From NCBI RefSeq assembly GCF_006547045.1, contig NZ_CP041242.1, positions 1,188,001 to 1,252,000 of the forward strand: 64,000 bases of DNA, in the 5' to 3' direction. Of this stretch, positions 8,308-17,380 are shown in pieces. Source of the DNA: Lysobacter alkalisoli (GTDB lineage Bacteria; Pseudomonadota; Gammaproteobacteria; Xanthomonadales; Xanthomonadaceae). The notes under the pieces were generated by a model, which worked only from the letters and a program-made list of their open reading frames with translations, did no database searches and was not told the origin of the DNA. Made by a program: the position numbers and the translations under genes. Position 1 is the first letter of the stretch, and each line of letters opens with the position of its first letter.

Positions 8308-9842
8308 GCGGCTTTGCTCCGTTTGGGCGTGGGCTGGCGCGAGGCAGAAGCCGCGGCTTCGCGCCATAGCTGGATCACGGCGTAGGCCCGCCAGGGACGC
8401 CAGGCTTCGGCACGGATGGTGAGGGCCTTCGCGGTCAGTCGACTGCCATCGGTGGGCAGGGTTTTCTGCAGTACCAAGTCGTCGGCCGGGAAGGCGTCGG
8501 GATGGGCCAGTGCACGCAGGGCGATGTAGTGCGCGGTCCATGGCCCGATACCGGGCAACGCGGTCCAGCGCGCAACGAAATCCTCGAGCGTGCGCTCCGC
8601 GGCGAAGTCGACCTGGCCGTCGAGCAGCGCCTGGGCGACGGTCCGGATGGTCGCGGCACGGGCACGGGTCAAGCCGACACTGGTGAGGTCGGCGTCGGCC
8701 AGCGCTTCCGGCGTCGGGAACAGATGTTCGAGGCCTTCGGCCAGCGGTGCCGCCAACGGCGTGCCGAAACGTTGTGCGACGCGTGCGGCGACGGTGCGGG
8801 CGGCGGTGACGCTGATCTGCTGGCCGATGATCGCGCGCACCGCGATCTCGAAACCATCCCAGCCACTGGGCAGGCGCAGGCCCGGGCGTTGCTTAAGCAA
8901 TGGGCGCAGGCGCCGGTCCACCGACAGCGTGTCTGCGATTACCTGTGGCTCGGCATCGAGATCGAACATGCGCCGGACCCGGTTCACCACCGGCTGCAAT
9001 TGCAGCGGCGCGATGCCGTGCAGTTCGAGTTTCAGGGCCGGCTCGTCGCCGGGCCAGGCGGACACACGCAGCCAGCCGGTCGGGCCATCGCCGGTGGCAG
9101 GCGCGATCACGCGCTGGTAGGCGCTGTCGCCCACCACTTCCACGCCGGGCAGCGCACGGCCGCGGAGGAAATCCAGCATCGCCGGCAGGTCGTAGGGCGG
9201 GCGGTAGCCGAGCCGCAATGCCAGTGTCTCGTGCTGCTGCGCCTTCGGGCGCAGGCGCAGGTCGCGCGGTGCCATCCGGTAGGCATCCTTGAAGGCGGTG
9301 TTGAAGCGGCGCAGGCTGCCGAAACCCGCCGCCATCGCCACGTCGGTGATCGACAGGTCGGTCTCGGTCAGCAACTGCTTGGCGAACAGCAACCGGCGGG
9401 TGCCGTGCACGCCGAGCGGGGCGGCGCCCAGACGCTCGACGAACAGCCGCCGCAACTGGCGCTCGCCGAGGTTGACCCGTTCGGCCAGGGCCGATACCGA
9501 CGCGTCGGCCAGCAGCCCTTCATTGATCAGCTTGATCGCACGCTCCACCGCCGCGTCGCCGCGCCGCCATGCACCATCGCCGGGCGACAGTTCGGGCCGG
9601 CAACGCAGGCAGGGACGGAAGCCGGCGGCCTCCGCTGCGGCAGCATTCGGGTAGTAGACGACGTTGCGCGGTTTTGGTGCCGGTGCCGGACAGACCGGGC
9701 GGCAGTAGATGCCGGTAGTGGTGACGGCAGTGAAGAACAGGCCGTCGAAGCGGACATCGCGGCTCAGCCGCGCCTGTTCGCAGACCTGGTGTGAAGGCAG
9801 GCCTTCGGGATGGGCGATCGCGGGGGCGGCATCGTTCGACAT
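8304..9842 (-). CDS. Ada metal-binding/AraC regulator fused to AlkA DNA-3-methyladenine glycosylase
   Basis: A 512-residue bifunctional protein. Residues 1 to about 85 form the Ada zinc domain with Cys47 (the likely methyl-phosphotriester acceptor), Cys51, Cys78 and Cys81 (YCRPVCPA and CLRC). An AraC-type helix-turn-helix region covers about 95-195 (SVSALAERVNLGERQLRRLF). From about 205 to 500 are the AlkA N-terminal domain and HhH-GPD glycosylase (FEIAVRAIIGQQISVTAAR and a catalytic Asp in GIGPWTAHYIALRAL-PDAFPADDL). It senses methylated phosphates, activates transcription and excises alkylated bases. It is first gene of the operon with ogt. The Ada-AlkA fusion is known in this bacterial group. 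Confidence 0.93.
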   Translation of the reverse strand: MSNDAAPAIAHPEGLPSHQVCEQARLSRDVRFDGLFFTAVTTTGIYCRPVCPAPAPKPRNVVYYPNAAAAEAAGFRPCLRCRPELSPGDGAWRRGDAAVERAIKLINEGLLADASVSALAERVNLGERQLRRLFVERLGAAPLGVHGTRRLLFAKQLLTETDLSITDVAMAAGFGSLRRFNTAFKDAYRMAPRDLRLRPKAQQHETLALRLGYRPPYDLPAMLDFLRGRALPGVEVVGDSAYQRVIAPATGDGPTGWLRVSAWPGDEPALKLELHGIAPLQLQPVVNRVRRMFDLDAEPQVIADTLSVDRRLRPLLKQRPGLRLPSGWDGFEIAVRAIIGQQISVTAARTVAARVAQRFGTPLAAPLAEGLEHLFPTPEALADADLTSVGLTRARAATIRTVAQALLDGQVDFAAERTLEDFVARWTALPGIGPWTAHYIALRALAHPDAFPADDLVLQKTLPTDGSRLTAKALTIRAEAWRPWRAYAVIQLWREAAASASRQPTPKRSKAA

Positions 9843-9874
9843 GGGAGCAGGCTAACACCGCCTGCCGCCATGGA

Positions 9875-9895
9875 CTCGCCGTTTTCGGACATCAA
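9875..9895 (+). repeat. 21-bp direct repeat, copy 2 (upstream of ada/alkA)
   Basis: Exact copy of 7707-7727, 33 bp upstream of the ada/alkA start codon. It might be part of the operon promoter region, but the copy downstream of ogt argues against a simple operator. Confidence 0.7.
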
Positions 9896-9902
9896 TATGG
9901 AC

Positions 9903-9987
9903 GAGTGGAGAGGGAAGAGGAGCGAGGAACGAGAGGAAGGCGGGGTTTGCGTCCGTTGCTTCTACTCGTTCTCACTCCTCTCCACTC
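9903..9987. repeat. Long purine/pyrimidine inverted repeat at the end of the phosphodiesterase gene
   Basis: The outer 10-bp arms GAGTGGAGAG (9903-9912) and CTCTCCACTC (9978-9987) are perfect complements. Pairing continues imperfectly inward through a GA-rich strand (9913-9935) and its CT-rich partner (9964-9977). The loop is about 30 bp and GC-rich. The right arm overlaps the stop codon of the minus-strand gene at 9986, so in that gene's transcript this is a strong 3' hairpin, but no T-tract follows. It may act as a terminator or as an mRNA 3' stabiliser. Confidence 0.55.
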
Positions 9988-11278
9988 ATTGTTCGCCTTC
10001 CAGTGCCGGCAACAGGGACGAGATGTCGCCATCGTTGTCGGCCGGTTCGATGCCAATCAGCCGCGCCAGCAGCGGGTACACATCGACGTTGTCGAATGCC
10101 GGGATTACTGCGCCGTTGCGGAATGCCGGGCCACGGGCGATGAAGATCGCGCGCATCGATGGCAGGTCGGGGTCGAAGCCATGCGAGCCACGTGAACCCG
10201 AAGCGCGGCGGCGCTCGATCCATTGGGCCGGAATCGCGTCGGAGCCTTCGTCCATCTGGCAGATGATTGACGGGATACGCGGGTTGCGGCCGTAATGCCA
10301 GCGCTTGGGCAGGTCCTGCCGGCGCCAGCACTGATAGCGGTCATGGCGGCCGAGCAGGTGGGCTTCCAGCGCTGCCTCGCGCCCTGGTACGGGTTCGATG
10401 CCGACCGATTGCCCGTGCGACACCACCTTGCCGTCGCTCGGTGACACGATGTCTTCGATCGCAACGGCCTGTTCCGCGGTGGTGGCGGCCATGCCGTGAT
10501 CGGATACGACGATCAGGTTGATCCGGTCGAGCAGGCCGCGGGCCTGCAGGCCATCGAGCAGGCGACCGATGGCGGCATCGGCCTCGCGGATGGCGGCCCG
10601 GGTCTCGGACGAATCCGGCCCATTTTCGTGGCCGTATTTGTCGACGTTCTCGAAATAGAGCGTGGCGATGCGTGGCCGGGTGGCTTCCGGTTCCGACAGC
10701 CAGCCCAGTACGGTGTCGACGCGCTCGTTGTACGGAAGGTCGCCGTCGTAGGGCATCCAGCGATCGGGGTGCATGCCCTGTATGGCGGCCTCGCTTCCTG
10801 GCCAGAACACGGTTGCGTTGGGCAGGCCGGCCTTGCTTGCGCCGACCCAGATCGGTTCGCCGCCCCACCAACGGCCATCGCCGACCGCGTCGCGGTTGCG
10901 CAGGCTGAAATCGCCCAGCTCAGGATCCTGCATGGTGTTGTGGACGATGCCATGGCGATCCGGACGCAGGCCGGTGACCAGGGTGTAGTGGTTGGGAAAG
11001 GTCAGCGACGGGTACGACGGGTTCATCCATTCGGCGCGCACGCCGGCGTCGACGACACGGGCGAGATTGGGAGTGATGCCGAGGTCGAGGTAACCGGGAT
11101 GAAACCCGTCGATCGACACCAGCAGTACCGGCGGCGATGGCGATGGCGTCGGTATCGAACCGCGTTGCGGACTGTGCGGGGATGAAACGCAGGCGGCAAG
11201 GGCAAGGGTGGCTGCGGCGAACAGGGCAGGGGACAGGGTGGCGCGCGCCGCACGCGCCAGGATACGGATCGGATGCAT
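9986..11278 (-). CDS. Ectonucleotide pyrophosphatase/phosphodiesterase-like lipoprotein
   Basis: A 430-residue member of the alkaline phosphatase superfamily, NPP branch. A signal peptide ends in the lipobox LALAAC (Cys30), so the mature protein is probably membrane-anchored in the periplasm. The catalytic core is visible: the metal-binding Asp in LLVSIDGFHPGYL, the nucleophile Thr in SLTFPNHYTLVTG, SDHGMAA, and a C-terminal HGFDP. NPP enzymes cleave phosphodiester or pyrophosphate bonds of nucleotides or phospholipid-like substrates. The start at 11278 is preferred to an alternative 10 codons upstream because it places the signal peptide correctly. The exact substrate is unknown. Confidence 0.9.
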   Translation of the reverse strand: MHPIRILARAARATLSPALFAAATLALAACVSSPHSPQRGSIPTPSPSPPVLLVSIDGFHPGYLDLGITPNLARVVDAGVRAEWMNPSYPSLTFPNHYTLVTGLRPDRHGIVHNTMQDPELGDFSLRNRDAVGDGRWWGGEPIWVGASKAGLPNATVFWPGSEAAIQGMHPDRWMPYDGDLPYNERVDTVLGWLSEPEATRPRIATLYFENVDKYGHENGPDSSETRAAIREADAAIGRLLDGLQARGLLDRINLIVVSDHGMAATTAEQAVAIEDIVSPSDGKVVSHGQSVGIEPVPGREAALEAHLLGRHDRYQCWRRQDLPKRWHYGRNPRIPSIICQMDEGSDAIPAQWIERRRASGSRGSHGFDPDLPSMRAIFIARGPAFRNGAVIPAFDNVDVYPLLARLIGIEPADNDGDISSLLPALEGEQ

Positions 11279-11356
11279 GCCGCCGATTTTAGCGGGTGGA
11301 TGTTGCAACTACGGGAGTCGGGGACAGCGCATCGCCCTGGACCTCGCCCCGGGCCA

Positions 11357-12130
11357 TCAACACTCCTCCGCCAGCCCCGCGGCGTAGCGCAGGCCGCGGG
11401 CCAGATGGCGTCGGTAGGTTGCGTCCGCGTACAGCGCGGGATCGTGGCCGAGACCGGTGTACCAGGCGCGACCACCGTTGCGTTCGTGGCACCAGGCGAT
11501 CGGGTGGTCGTCGCCCATCTCGCCGCCCTCGTACAGGCCCTCGTCCACGGAGGCGATCACGTGGACCCGGTCGCGGGGATTGTCGCGGTAGTTGTAGATC
11601 TCGTCAGTGACCGTCCAGTTGCGACCTTCGGGTGCGATGCCGTCGCGGTCGAACTCCACCCGCGTGGTCTGCAGCCCTGGCGGATGGCCCTTGAACCAGG
11701 CCCCGACCAGTTCACCGTACCAGGGCCAGTCGTACTCGGTATCGGCGGCCGAGTGGATGCCGATGAAGCCGCCACCCGCACTGACGAAGGCTTCCATCGC
11801 CACTCTGCCCGCCGGGTCGAGCACGTCGCCGGTGGTATTGGCGAATGCCACCAGTCGATAGCGTGCAAGGTTGTCCGGATTGAAGTCGGCGGGATCCTCG
11901 CTGACATCGACGGCAATCGAGTCCGCTCGCGCAAGCTGGCGCAGTGTTTCCACCGCATCGGGTATGGAGTCGTGGCGGTAGCCGGTGGTGCGGGTGAACA
12001 CCAGCATGCGCATTGCCGGGGAGGCTTCAGTTGCGGCAGGTGCAGGCGGTGGTGCGGGTTTGGCACAGGCGCACACAGCGGCGAGAAGGCTTGATGCCAG
12101 CAGGTATTTGATGGTCGGGTGCATGGTCAT
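11357..12130 (-). CDS. ThuA domain protein with signal sequence
   Basis: A 257-residue protein with an N-terminal export signal (lipobox-like end AVCAC) and a proline/alanine linker, followed by a ThuA/glutamine-amidotransferase-like fold over nearly its whole length. Typical segments are MLVFTRTTGYRHDSI, the GGGFIGIHSAAD turn, YDWPWYGELVGAWFKGHP and the end GHDPALYADATYRRHLARG. ThuA proteins are found with sugar utilisation genes, but their reaction is not established, and no sugar genes lie next to it here. The ATG at 12130 follows from the signal peptide; upstream open frame is non-coding in character. Confidence 0.85.
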   Translation of the reverse strand: MTMHPTIKYLLASSLLAAVCACAKPAPPPAPAATEASPAMRMLVFTRTTGYRHDSIPDAVETLRQLARADSIAVDVSEDPADFNPDNLARYRLVAFANTTGDVLDPAGRVAMEAFVSAGGGFIGIHSAADTEYDWPWYGELVGAWFKGHPPGLQTTRVEFDRDGIAPEGRNWTVTDEIYNYRDNPRDRVHVIASVDEGLYEGGEMGDDHPIAWCHERNGGRAWYTGLGHDPALYADATYRRHLARGLRYAAGLAEEC

Positions 12131-12170
12131 GGTCGGTGGCACAAAGGAAGCCGGAAATGAAGCTGGAAAC

Positions 12171-12285
12171 ATGATCGTCGCTCCAGCGAAGGCGGGGCTT
12201 TGGGGCCGTCCAGGGGCGGCGTGCGCGATGGACATTGGATCCATTGGAAGCAAGTCCATGGGCCCCGCTGTCACGAGGATGACTG
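12171..12285. repeat. Degenerate foldback repeat between the TetR gene and thuA-like gene
   Basis: The segment beginning ATCGTCGCTCCAGCGAAGGC and ending near CCCCGCTGTCACGAGGATGAC forms an imperfect palindrome of about 115 bp. The end motifs resemble the widespread proteobacterial intergenic repeat built on CCAGCGAAGGCGGGG and its complement. Substitutions in both arms suggest an old copy. No gene is visible in 12131-12327. Confidence 0.4.
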
Positions 12286-12327
12286 CCGTGCATCCGAGGG
12301 TGCCACAGATGGCGCTCCGGTATCGAT

Positions 12328-12918
12328 TCAGGTGCCGGTGCGCAGTCCGTCCAGCAATCGCTGCAGCGAGGCTTCGTAGAACGCGCGGAACGTGCCTTCG
12401 TCGTAGCTGAAGCGGCCGCTGCGGTACAGCGCCACCAGCCCGTGGGTATGTGCCCACAGCGTCATTGTCACGTCCCAGGCATCATCCTCACGCAACATGC
12501 CGGAGGTCATTGCATCGACGACTGCATCGGCGACCACGGTCAGGGTCGGCGAACGGCGGGCCTGGAAGTCCTCGGGATATCGGCGCGCATCGCGGCGTGG
12601 CATCGAGAATGCGAGGTCGAACAGATGCGGGTGGGCGAGGGCGTAGTCGAGGTAGAGCCGGTGTACCTCGATCAACCGGGTCAGCGGGTCCAGCCCGCGC
12701 GCGCGGGCCGACCAATGCCCGGCGATCGCCTCGAAGCTGTCGTCGCCGATCCGCGCCAGCAGCGCTTCGCGGTTGTCGAAATGGCGATAGATCGCCATCG
12801 GCGAGATGCCGGCCGTGGCGGCGACGCGGCGCATGGTTACCCCGGCGGCACCCTCACGCTCGAACAGGCGGCGGGCGGCCTTGAGGATGCGTTCGGCGGT
12901 GTTGGATGCGACTGGCAT
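12328..12918 (-). CDS. TetR/AcrR-family transcriptional regulator
   Basis: A 196-residue repressor-type protein. The N-terminal TetR helix-turn-helix occupies residues about 8-55 ([26 protein letters not shown], then [18 protein letters not shown]). The C-terminal ligand-binding half is all-helical with no recognisable specificity. A palindrome TGTGTAC-AGC-GTAAACA overlaps the start codon, which suggests autoregulation. It is divergent from hutU, with 146 bp between the starts, so control of hutU is possible but unproven; HutC-type GntR proteins are the usual hut regulators. Confidence 0.92.
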   Translation of the reverse strand: MPVASNTAERILKAARRLFEREGAAGVTMRRVAATAGISPMAIYRHFDNREALLARIGDDSFEAIAGHWSARARGLDPLTRLIEVHRLYLDYALAHPHLFDLAFSMPRRDARRYPEDFQARRSPTLTVVADAVVDAMTSGMLREDDAWDVTMTLWAHTHGLVALYRSGRFSYDEGTFRAFYEASLQRLLDGLRTGT

Positions 12919-12934
12919 GTGTACAGCGTAAACA
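12918..12934. promoter_or_regulatory. Probable TetR operator
   Basis: Inverted repeat TGTGTAC-AGC-GTAAACA, six of seven arm positions complementary, AT-richer than its surroundings. It sits exactly at the start codon and leader of the TetR gene in the TetR-hutU divergent region. The form matches typical TetR-family operators. Confidence 0.5.
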
Positions 12935-13064
12935 AAACCGCGCCGGTCGGCGGATTTGGGATCGAAATTGGCCTTGTCGCACGTGTTTCGCCTCTGCGGC
13001 GACGGTGCCGCAACGAGCCCGGCGCGATAATGGGCGCCATACGAATGCCCAGATGGAGCCCGAG

Positions 13065-14738
13065 ATGAGCAGCACGCATACCCGCCACGACCCCTCCCGC
13101 ACGATCCGCGCCCCACGCGGCGGCGAACTGAGCTGCAAGTCCTGGCTGAGCGAGGCACCGTTCCGGATGATCCAGAACAACCTCGATCCCGAGGTCGCCG
13201 AGCGCCCGGAGGACCTGGTCGTCTACGGTGGCATCGGCCGCGCCGCGCGCGACTGGGAGAGTTACGACGCGATCCTCGAGTCGCTGAAGAAGCTTGACGA
13301 CAACGAAACCTTGCTGGTGCAGTCGGGCAAGCCGGTCGGCATCTTCCCGACCCATCCGGATGCGCCGCGCGTGTTGATCGCCAACTCCAACCTGGTGCCG
13401 GCCTGGGCCAACTGGGAGCACTTCAACGAGCTCGATCGCAAGGGCCTGATGATGTATGGCCAGATGACCGCCGGCAGCTGGATCTACATCGGCAGCCAGG
13501 GCATCGTGCAGGGCACCTACGAGACCTTCGTCGAAATGGGCCGCCAGCACTACGGCGGCGACCTCAAGGGCAAGTGGATCCTGACCGCCGGCCTCGGCGG
13601 CATGGGCGGCGCGCAGCCGCTGGCGGCGTCGCTGGCGGGTGCCTGCAGCCTCAATATCGAGTGCCAGCAGAGCCGCATCGACATGCGCCTGCGTACCCGC
13701 TACGTCGACGAGCAGGCCAGCGATATCGACGACGCGCTGGCCCGGATCGAGAAGTACTGCGAAGCCGGCGAGGCGAAGTCGATCGCGTTGCTCGGCAACG
13801 CCGCCGAGATCCTGCCGCAGCTGGTCGAGCGTGGCGTGCGCCCGGACGCGGTCACCGACCAGACCAGCGCCCACGACCCGGTACACGGTTACCTGCCGAT
13901 CGGCTGGACGGTCGAGCAGTGGGAACGCATGCAGCGCGAGGACCCGGTGCGCGTGCGCGACGCGGCCAAGAAGTCGATGCGCGTGCATGTGGAGGCGATG
14001 CTGAAGTTCGAGGACATGGGCATCCCGGTGTTCGACTACGGCAACAACATCCGCCAGATGGCCAAGGACGAGGGCTGCGCGAATGCGTTCGACTTCCCCG
14101 GCTTCGTCCCCGCCTACGTGCGTCCGCTGTTCTGCCGCGGCATCGGCCCGTTCCGCTGGGTCGCGCTGTCCGGCGATCCGGAGGACATTTACAAGACCGA
14201 CGCCAAGGTCAAGGAACTGATCCCTGACGACGCCCACCTGCACAACTGGCTGGACATGGCGAAGGAGCGGATCAGCTTCCAGGGCCTGCCTGCGCGCATC
14301 TGCTGGGTCGGCCTGGGCCTGCGCCACAAGCTCGGCCTCGCCTTCAACGAGATGGTCCGCAATGGCGAGCTGAAGGCACCGGTGGTGATCGGCCGCGACC
14401 ACCTCGACAGCGGTTCGGTCGCCTCGCCCAACCGCGAGACCGAGGCGATGCAGGACGGTTCCGATGCCGTGTCCGACTGGCCACTGCTCAACGCCATGCT
14501 CAATGTCGCCGGCGGCGCCACCTGGGTCAGCCTGCACCACGGCGGTGGCGTCGGCATGGGCTACAGCCAGCACAGCGGCGTGGTCATCGTCTGCGACGGC
14601 AGTGAGGAAGCGGACAAGCGCATCGCCCGCGTGCTGTGGAACGACCCCGGCACCGGTGTGATGCGTCACGCGGACGCGGGTTACGAGATCGCGAAGCAGT
14701 GCGCGGAAGAGCAGGGACTGAAGTTGCCGATGCTATAA
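13065..14738 (+). CDS. hutU: Urocanate hydratase
   Basis: Urocanase adds water to urocanate to give imidazolonepropionate, step two of histidine breakdown, using tightly bound NAD+. The protein is 557 residues, the family norm, and closely follows the conserved sequence: [20 protein letters not shown] at the N-terminus, [37 protein letters not shown] (NAD-binding loop) and [16 protein letters not shown] near the C-terminus. ATG 13065 is preferred; an in-frame ATG four codons upstream (13053) is possible, but GGAG lies ideally before 13065. It is not in an operon with hutI or hutF. Confidence 0.97.
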   Translation: MSSTHTRHDPSRTIRAPRGGELSCKSWLSEAPFRMIQNNLDPEVAERPEDLVVYGGIGRAARDWESYDAILESLKKLDDNETLLVQSGKPVGIFPTHPDAPRVLIANSNLVPAWANWEHFNELDRKGLMMYGQMTAGSWIYIGSQGIVQGTYETFVEMGRQHYGGDLKGKWILTAGLGGMGGAQPLAASLAGACSLNIECQQSRIDMRLRTRYVDEQASDIDDALARIEKYCEAGEAKSIALLGNAAEILPQLVERGVRPDAVTDQTSAHDPVHGYLPIGWTVEQWERMQREDPVRVRDAAKKSMRVHVEAMLKFEDMGIPVFDYGNNIRQMAKDEGCANAFDFPGFVPAYVRPLFCRGIGPFRWVALSGDPEDIYKTDAKVKELIPDDAHLHNWLDMAKERISFQGLPARICWVGLGLRHKLGLAFNEMVRNGELKAPVVIGRDHLDSGSVASPNRETEAMQDGSDAVSDWPLLNAMLNVAGGATWVSLHHGGGVGMGYSQHSGVVIVCDGSEEADKRIARVLWNDPGTGVMRHADAGYEIAKQCAEEQGLKLPML

Positions 14739-14771
14739 GCTGGAGCAGCCAACTTTGAACTTCGTTGCCGG

Positions 14772-15677
14772 ATGAGTCGCATGAGCCTGGATATGACTTC
14801 CCGCCGCCGTTTCCTGGCCGCATCGCTGGGTGCCGCAACGCTGGCGCTGCCATCTTCACGTGTGTTGGCGGGCATCCCGAAGGAGGGTCCGCTTGCGCAG
14901 CTGGCCGCGCTTGAACGCCGTCATGGCGGCCAGCTGGGCGTGGCGATCCTCGACGCGCATAGCGGCCGCCGCATCAATCACCGTGGCGAAGAACGCTTCG
15001 CCTTGCTGAGCACCTTCAAGTTCCTGGCCGCGGCACTGGTGTTGGCCCGGGTCGATCGGGGCGAGGAGCGGCTCGAACGCCGCGTCGTGTTCGAACGTGA
15101 GGCGTTGGTGCCGTACTCGCCGGTCACCGAGGGGCGCACGGGTGGGGCGGGCATGTCTCTGGCCGAGCTGTGTCATGCCACGGTCACGATCAGCGACAAC
15201 ACCGCCGGCAATCTGCTGCTGGAGAGCTTTGGCGGGCCGCCTGCACTGACCGCTTTCGCGCGCACGCTGGGGGACCGCCATACCCGGCTCGACCGGATCG
15301 AGCCGGAGCTCAACATCGTTCCGCCGGGCGAGGAGCGGGACACCACCACCCCTGCGGCGATGCTGACGAGCATGCGTGCGTTGTTGATCGACGAAACGCT
15401 GTCGGCCGCATCGCGACAACAGCTGGTCGACTGGCTGGTGGCGACCAGCACCGGCGATGCCCGTCTGCGTGCCGGCTTTCCGCAAGGCTGGCGCGTGGGC
15501 AACAAGACCGGCACCAATGGCAACGCCAGCAACGATATCGCCATCGCCTGGCCGCCGGGGCGCGCCCCGTTGCTGGTCAGTGCGTACTACGACAATGGCG
15601 AACTGCCCCCGGAGCAGCGCGATGCCGTGCTGGCGGAAGTGGGGCGGATTGTTGCCAGCCTGCCGGCCGGGGTATAG
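14772..15677 (+). CDS. Class A beta-lactamase with Tat signal
   Basis: A 301-residue periplasmic serine beta-lactamase. The twin-arginine leader SRRRFLAASLG (residues about 10-20) precedes a hydrophobic stretch, so export is probably by Tat as in several environmental class A enzymes. All class A motifs are present: STFK (Ser80 and Lys83), SDN (141-143), EPELN with general-base Glu177, and NKTGTNG. Nothing essential is missing, so it should hydrolyse beta-lactams; spectrum cannot be read. No ampR-type regulator is adjacent. It begins 33 bp after hutU on the same strand and is followed by a MATE pump after a structured 146-bp gap. Confidence 0.93.
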   Translation: MSRMSLDMTSRRRFLAASLGAATLALPSSRVLAGIPKEGPLAQLAALERRHGGQLGVAILDAHSGRRINHRGEERFALLSTFKFLAAALVLARVDRGEERLERRVVFEREALVPYSPVTEGRTGGAGMSLAELCHATVTISDNTAGNLLLESFGGPPALTAFARTLGDRHTRLDRIEPELNIVPPGEERDTTTPAAMLTSMRALLIDETLSAASRQQLVDWLVATSTGDARLRAGFPQGWRVGNKTGTNGNASNDIAIAWPPGRAPLLVSAYYDNGELPPEQRDAVLAEVGRIVASLPAGV

Positions 15678-15736
15678 TCTGGCCGCGCAATCGCGCCCCA
15701 CGAGAGGCATTGTCGATCCATGAAGAAGTGATTCGT

Positions 15737-15782
15737 CGCAATCAGTAGTGACGAACCGGCCAGATGCCGGTCCGTCGTTGCG
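15737..15782 (+). promoter_or_regulatory. Leader hairpin before the MATE gene
   Basis: Nested complements CGCAA/TTGCG (15737-15741 and 15778-15782), GACG/CGTC (15750-15753 and 15773-15776) and ACCGG/CCGGT (15755-15759 and 15767-15771) enclose a 7-base loop. It ends 41 bp before the MATE start codon and is followed by only TTT, so a leader structure or a weak terminator of the beta-lactamase gene are both possible. Confidence 0.4.
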
Positions 15783-15823
15783 TTTGCCGCTTCTGCGCGG
15801 CTCCCTCCTGCACGGATCTCTCC

Positions 15824-17281
15824 ATGAACGACGAATCCCGGTCCTCGACCGACCGACCCGCGGCCGGCGTTGCCGAAGCCGCGCTGCATGCGCCCCCGCA
15901 ATCCATCTGGTCCGCGTTGCGCGAGGCGGTCCGCGGCACCGGCGCGGATTACACCAGGATCCCGCTGCGCAAGGCGGTATTCCTGCTCGCGGTGCCGATG
16001 GTGCTGGAGTTGGTGCTCGAGTCCACTTTCGCGGTGGTCGACATCTACTTTGTCGGCAAGCTCGGCTCGTCGGCGGTGGCCACGGTCGGGCTGACCGAGA
16101 GCTACCTGTTCCTGCTCTATTCGATCGCGATGGGCCTGTCGATGGCAGTGACCGCGGTGGTCGCCCGGCGCATCGGCGAGCACAAGCCCGACGAGGCCGC
16201 GATCACCGCGGTGCAGGCGATCCTGATCGCAGTCCTGGCATCGGTACCGTTCGCGGTGGCCGGTATCGTCTATGCGAAGGAGCTGCTGCAGTTGATGGGC
16301 GCCGATCCCTGGACGCTCGAGCACGGCTACCGCTACATGCAATGGATGCTCGGCGGCAACGCGGTGATCATGCTGCTGTTCGTGATCAATGCGATCTATC
16401 GCGGTGCCGGCGATGCCGCCATCGCGATGCGGGTGCTGTGGGTGGCCAATGGCCTGAACATCGTGCTCGACCCGATCCTGATTTTCGGCCTGGGACCGAT
16501 CCCGGCAATGGGGATCGAAGGCGCGGCCATCGCCACCAACATCGGTCGTGGCGCCGGCGTGCTGATGCAGTTGTGGATCCTGTTCCGCGGCGGTCGGCAC
16601 ATCCGCGTGGGGCTTTCCCAGCTCAAGTGGCATGGCGCGACTGCGTTCAACATCGTGCGTACCTCGCTGGGCGGGATCGGCCAGATGATCGTGGCGACCA
16701 CTTCGTGGATCTTCCTGGTGCGGATCCTGGCCAGCTTCGGCAGCGACGCGGTGGCCGGGGCGACGATCGCGATCCGGGTCATGATGTTCACCCTGATGCC
16801 GGCCTGGGGCATGTCCAACGCCGCCGCGACCCTGGTCGGGCAGAACCTGGGCGCCGACCAGCCCGACCGCGCCGAGGCCTCGGTGTGGCGGATCGGCTGG
16901 TACAACATGGCCTTCACCCTTGCGGTGTCGGTGCTGTTCTTCTTCTTCCACGACCGTATCGTGGGATTGTTCAGCGACGACCCGAAGGTGATCGCGATCG
17001 GCGGCGAATGGCTGCGGATCCTGTCGTACTCGTACTTCGTCTACGGCTGGTGGATGGTGGCGGTACAGGCCTTCAACGGTGCCGGCGACACCGCCACGCC
17101 GACCTGGATCAACCTGGTGTTCTTCTGGCTGATCCAGATCCCGCTGTCGTATGCGCTCGCGATCAGCCTGGGCTGGGAGCACACGGGCGTGTTCTGGGGC
17201 GTGTTCGTGTCCGAGACCTCGGTCGGCCTGTTCACCCTGTGGCTGTTCTCGCGCGGGCGCTGGAAGACGATGCAGGTGTAG
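15824..17281 (+). CDS. MATE-family multidrug efflux transporter
   Basis: A 485-residue inner-membrane exporter with about twelve hydrophobic helices in two homologous halves, as expected for MATE/DinF/NorM proteins that swap Na+ or H+ for drugs or metabolites. Each half begins with the family pattern (LRKAVFLLAVPMVLELVLES in the first; LGGIGQMIVATTSWIFLVRI in the second), and MSNAAATLVGQNLGA is the conserved MATE loop. A 40-residue soluble N-terminal tail precedes helix one. The ATG at 15824 fits best. It follows the class A beta-lactamase on the same strand; a joint resistance role is conceivable but not shown. Confidence 0.92.
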   Translation: MNDESRSSTDRPAAGVAEAALHAPPQSIWSALREAVRGTGADYTRIPLRKAVFLLAVPMVLELVLESTFAVVDIYFVGKLGSSAVATVGLTESYLFLLYSIAMGLSMAVTAVVARRIGEHKPDEAAITAVQAILIAVLASVPFAVAGIVYAKELLQLMGADPWTLEHGYRYMQWMLGGNAVIMLLFVINAIYRGAGDAAIAMRVLWVANGLNIVLDPILIFGLGPIPAMGIEGAAIATNIGRGAGVLMQLWILFRGGRHIRVGLSQLKWHGATAFNIVRTSLGGIGQMIVATTSWIFLVRILASFGSDAVAGATIAIRVMMFTLMPAWGMSNAAATLVGQNLGADQPDRAEASVWRIGWYNMAFTLAVSVLFFFFHDRIVGLFSDDPKVIAIGGEWLRILSYSYFVYGWWMVAVQAFNGAGDTATPTWINLVFFWLIQIPLSYALAISLGWEHTGVFWGVFVSETSVGLFTLWLFSRGRWKTMQV

Positions 17282-17380
17282 GCGCCCAGGCGACAGCTGG
17301 CCGGAAACCGGCGGCGGCCACGTTCCCGACCATGCAGATGCATGGCCCGCCTGAACGTGGACGGGCCCATACCGGAGAGC

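Noticed and set aside
7707-9895. The 21-bp repeats as attachment sites of an integrated island
   Set aside because: The segment between holds only core DNA-repair genes, with no integrase and no tRNA at either end.
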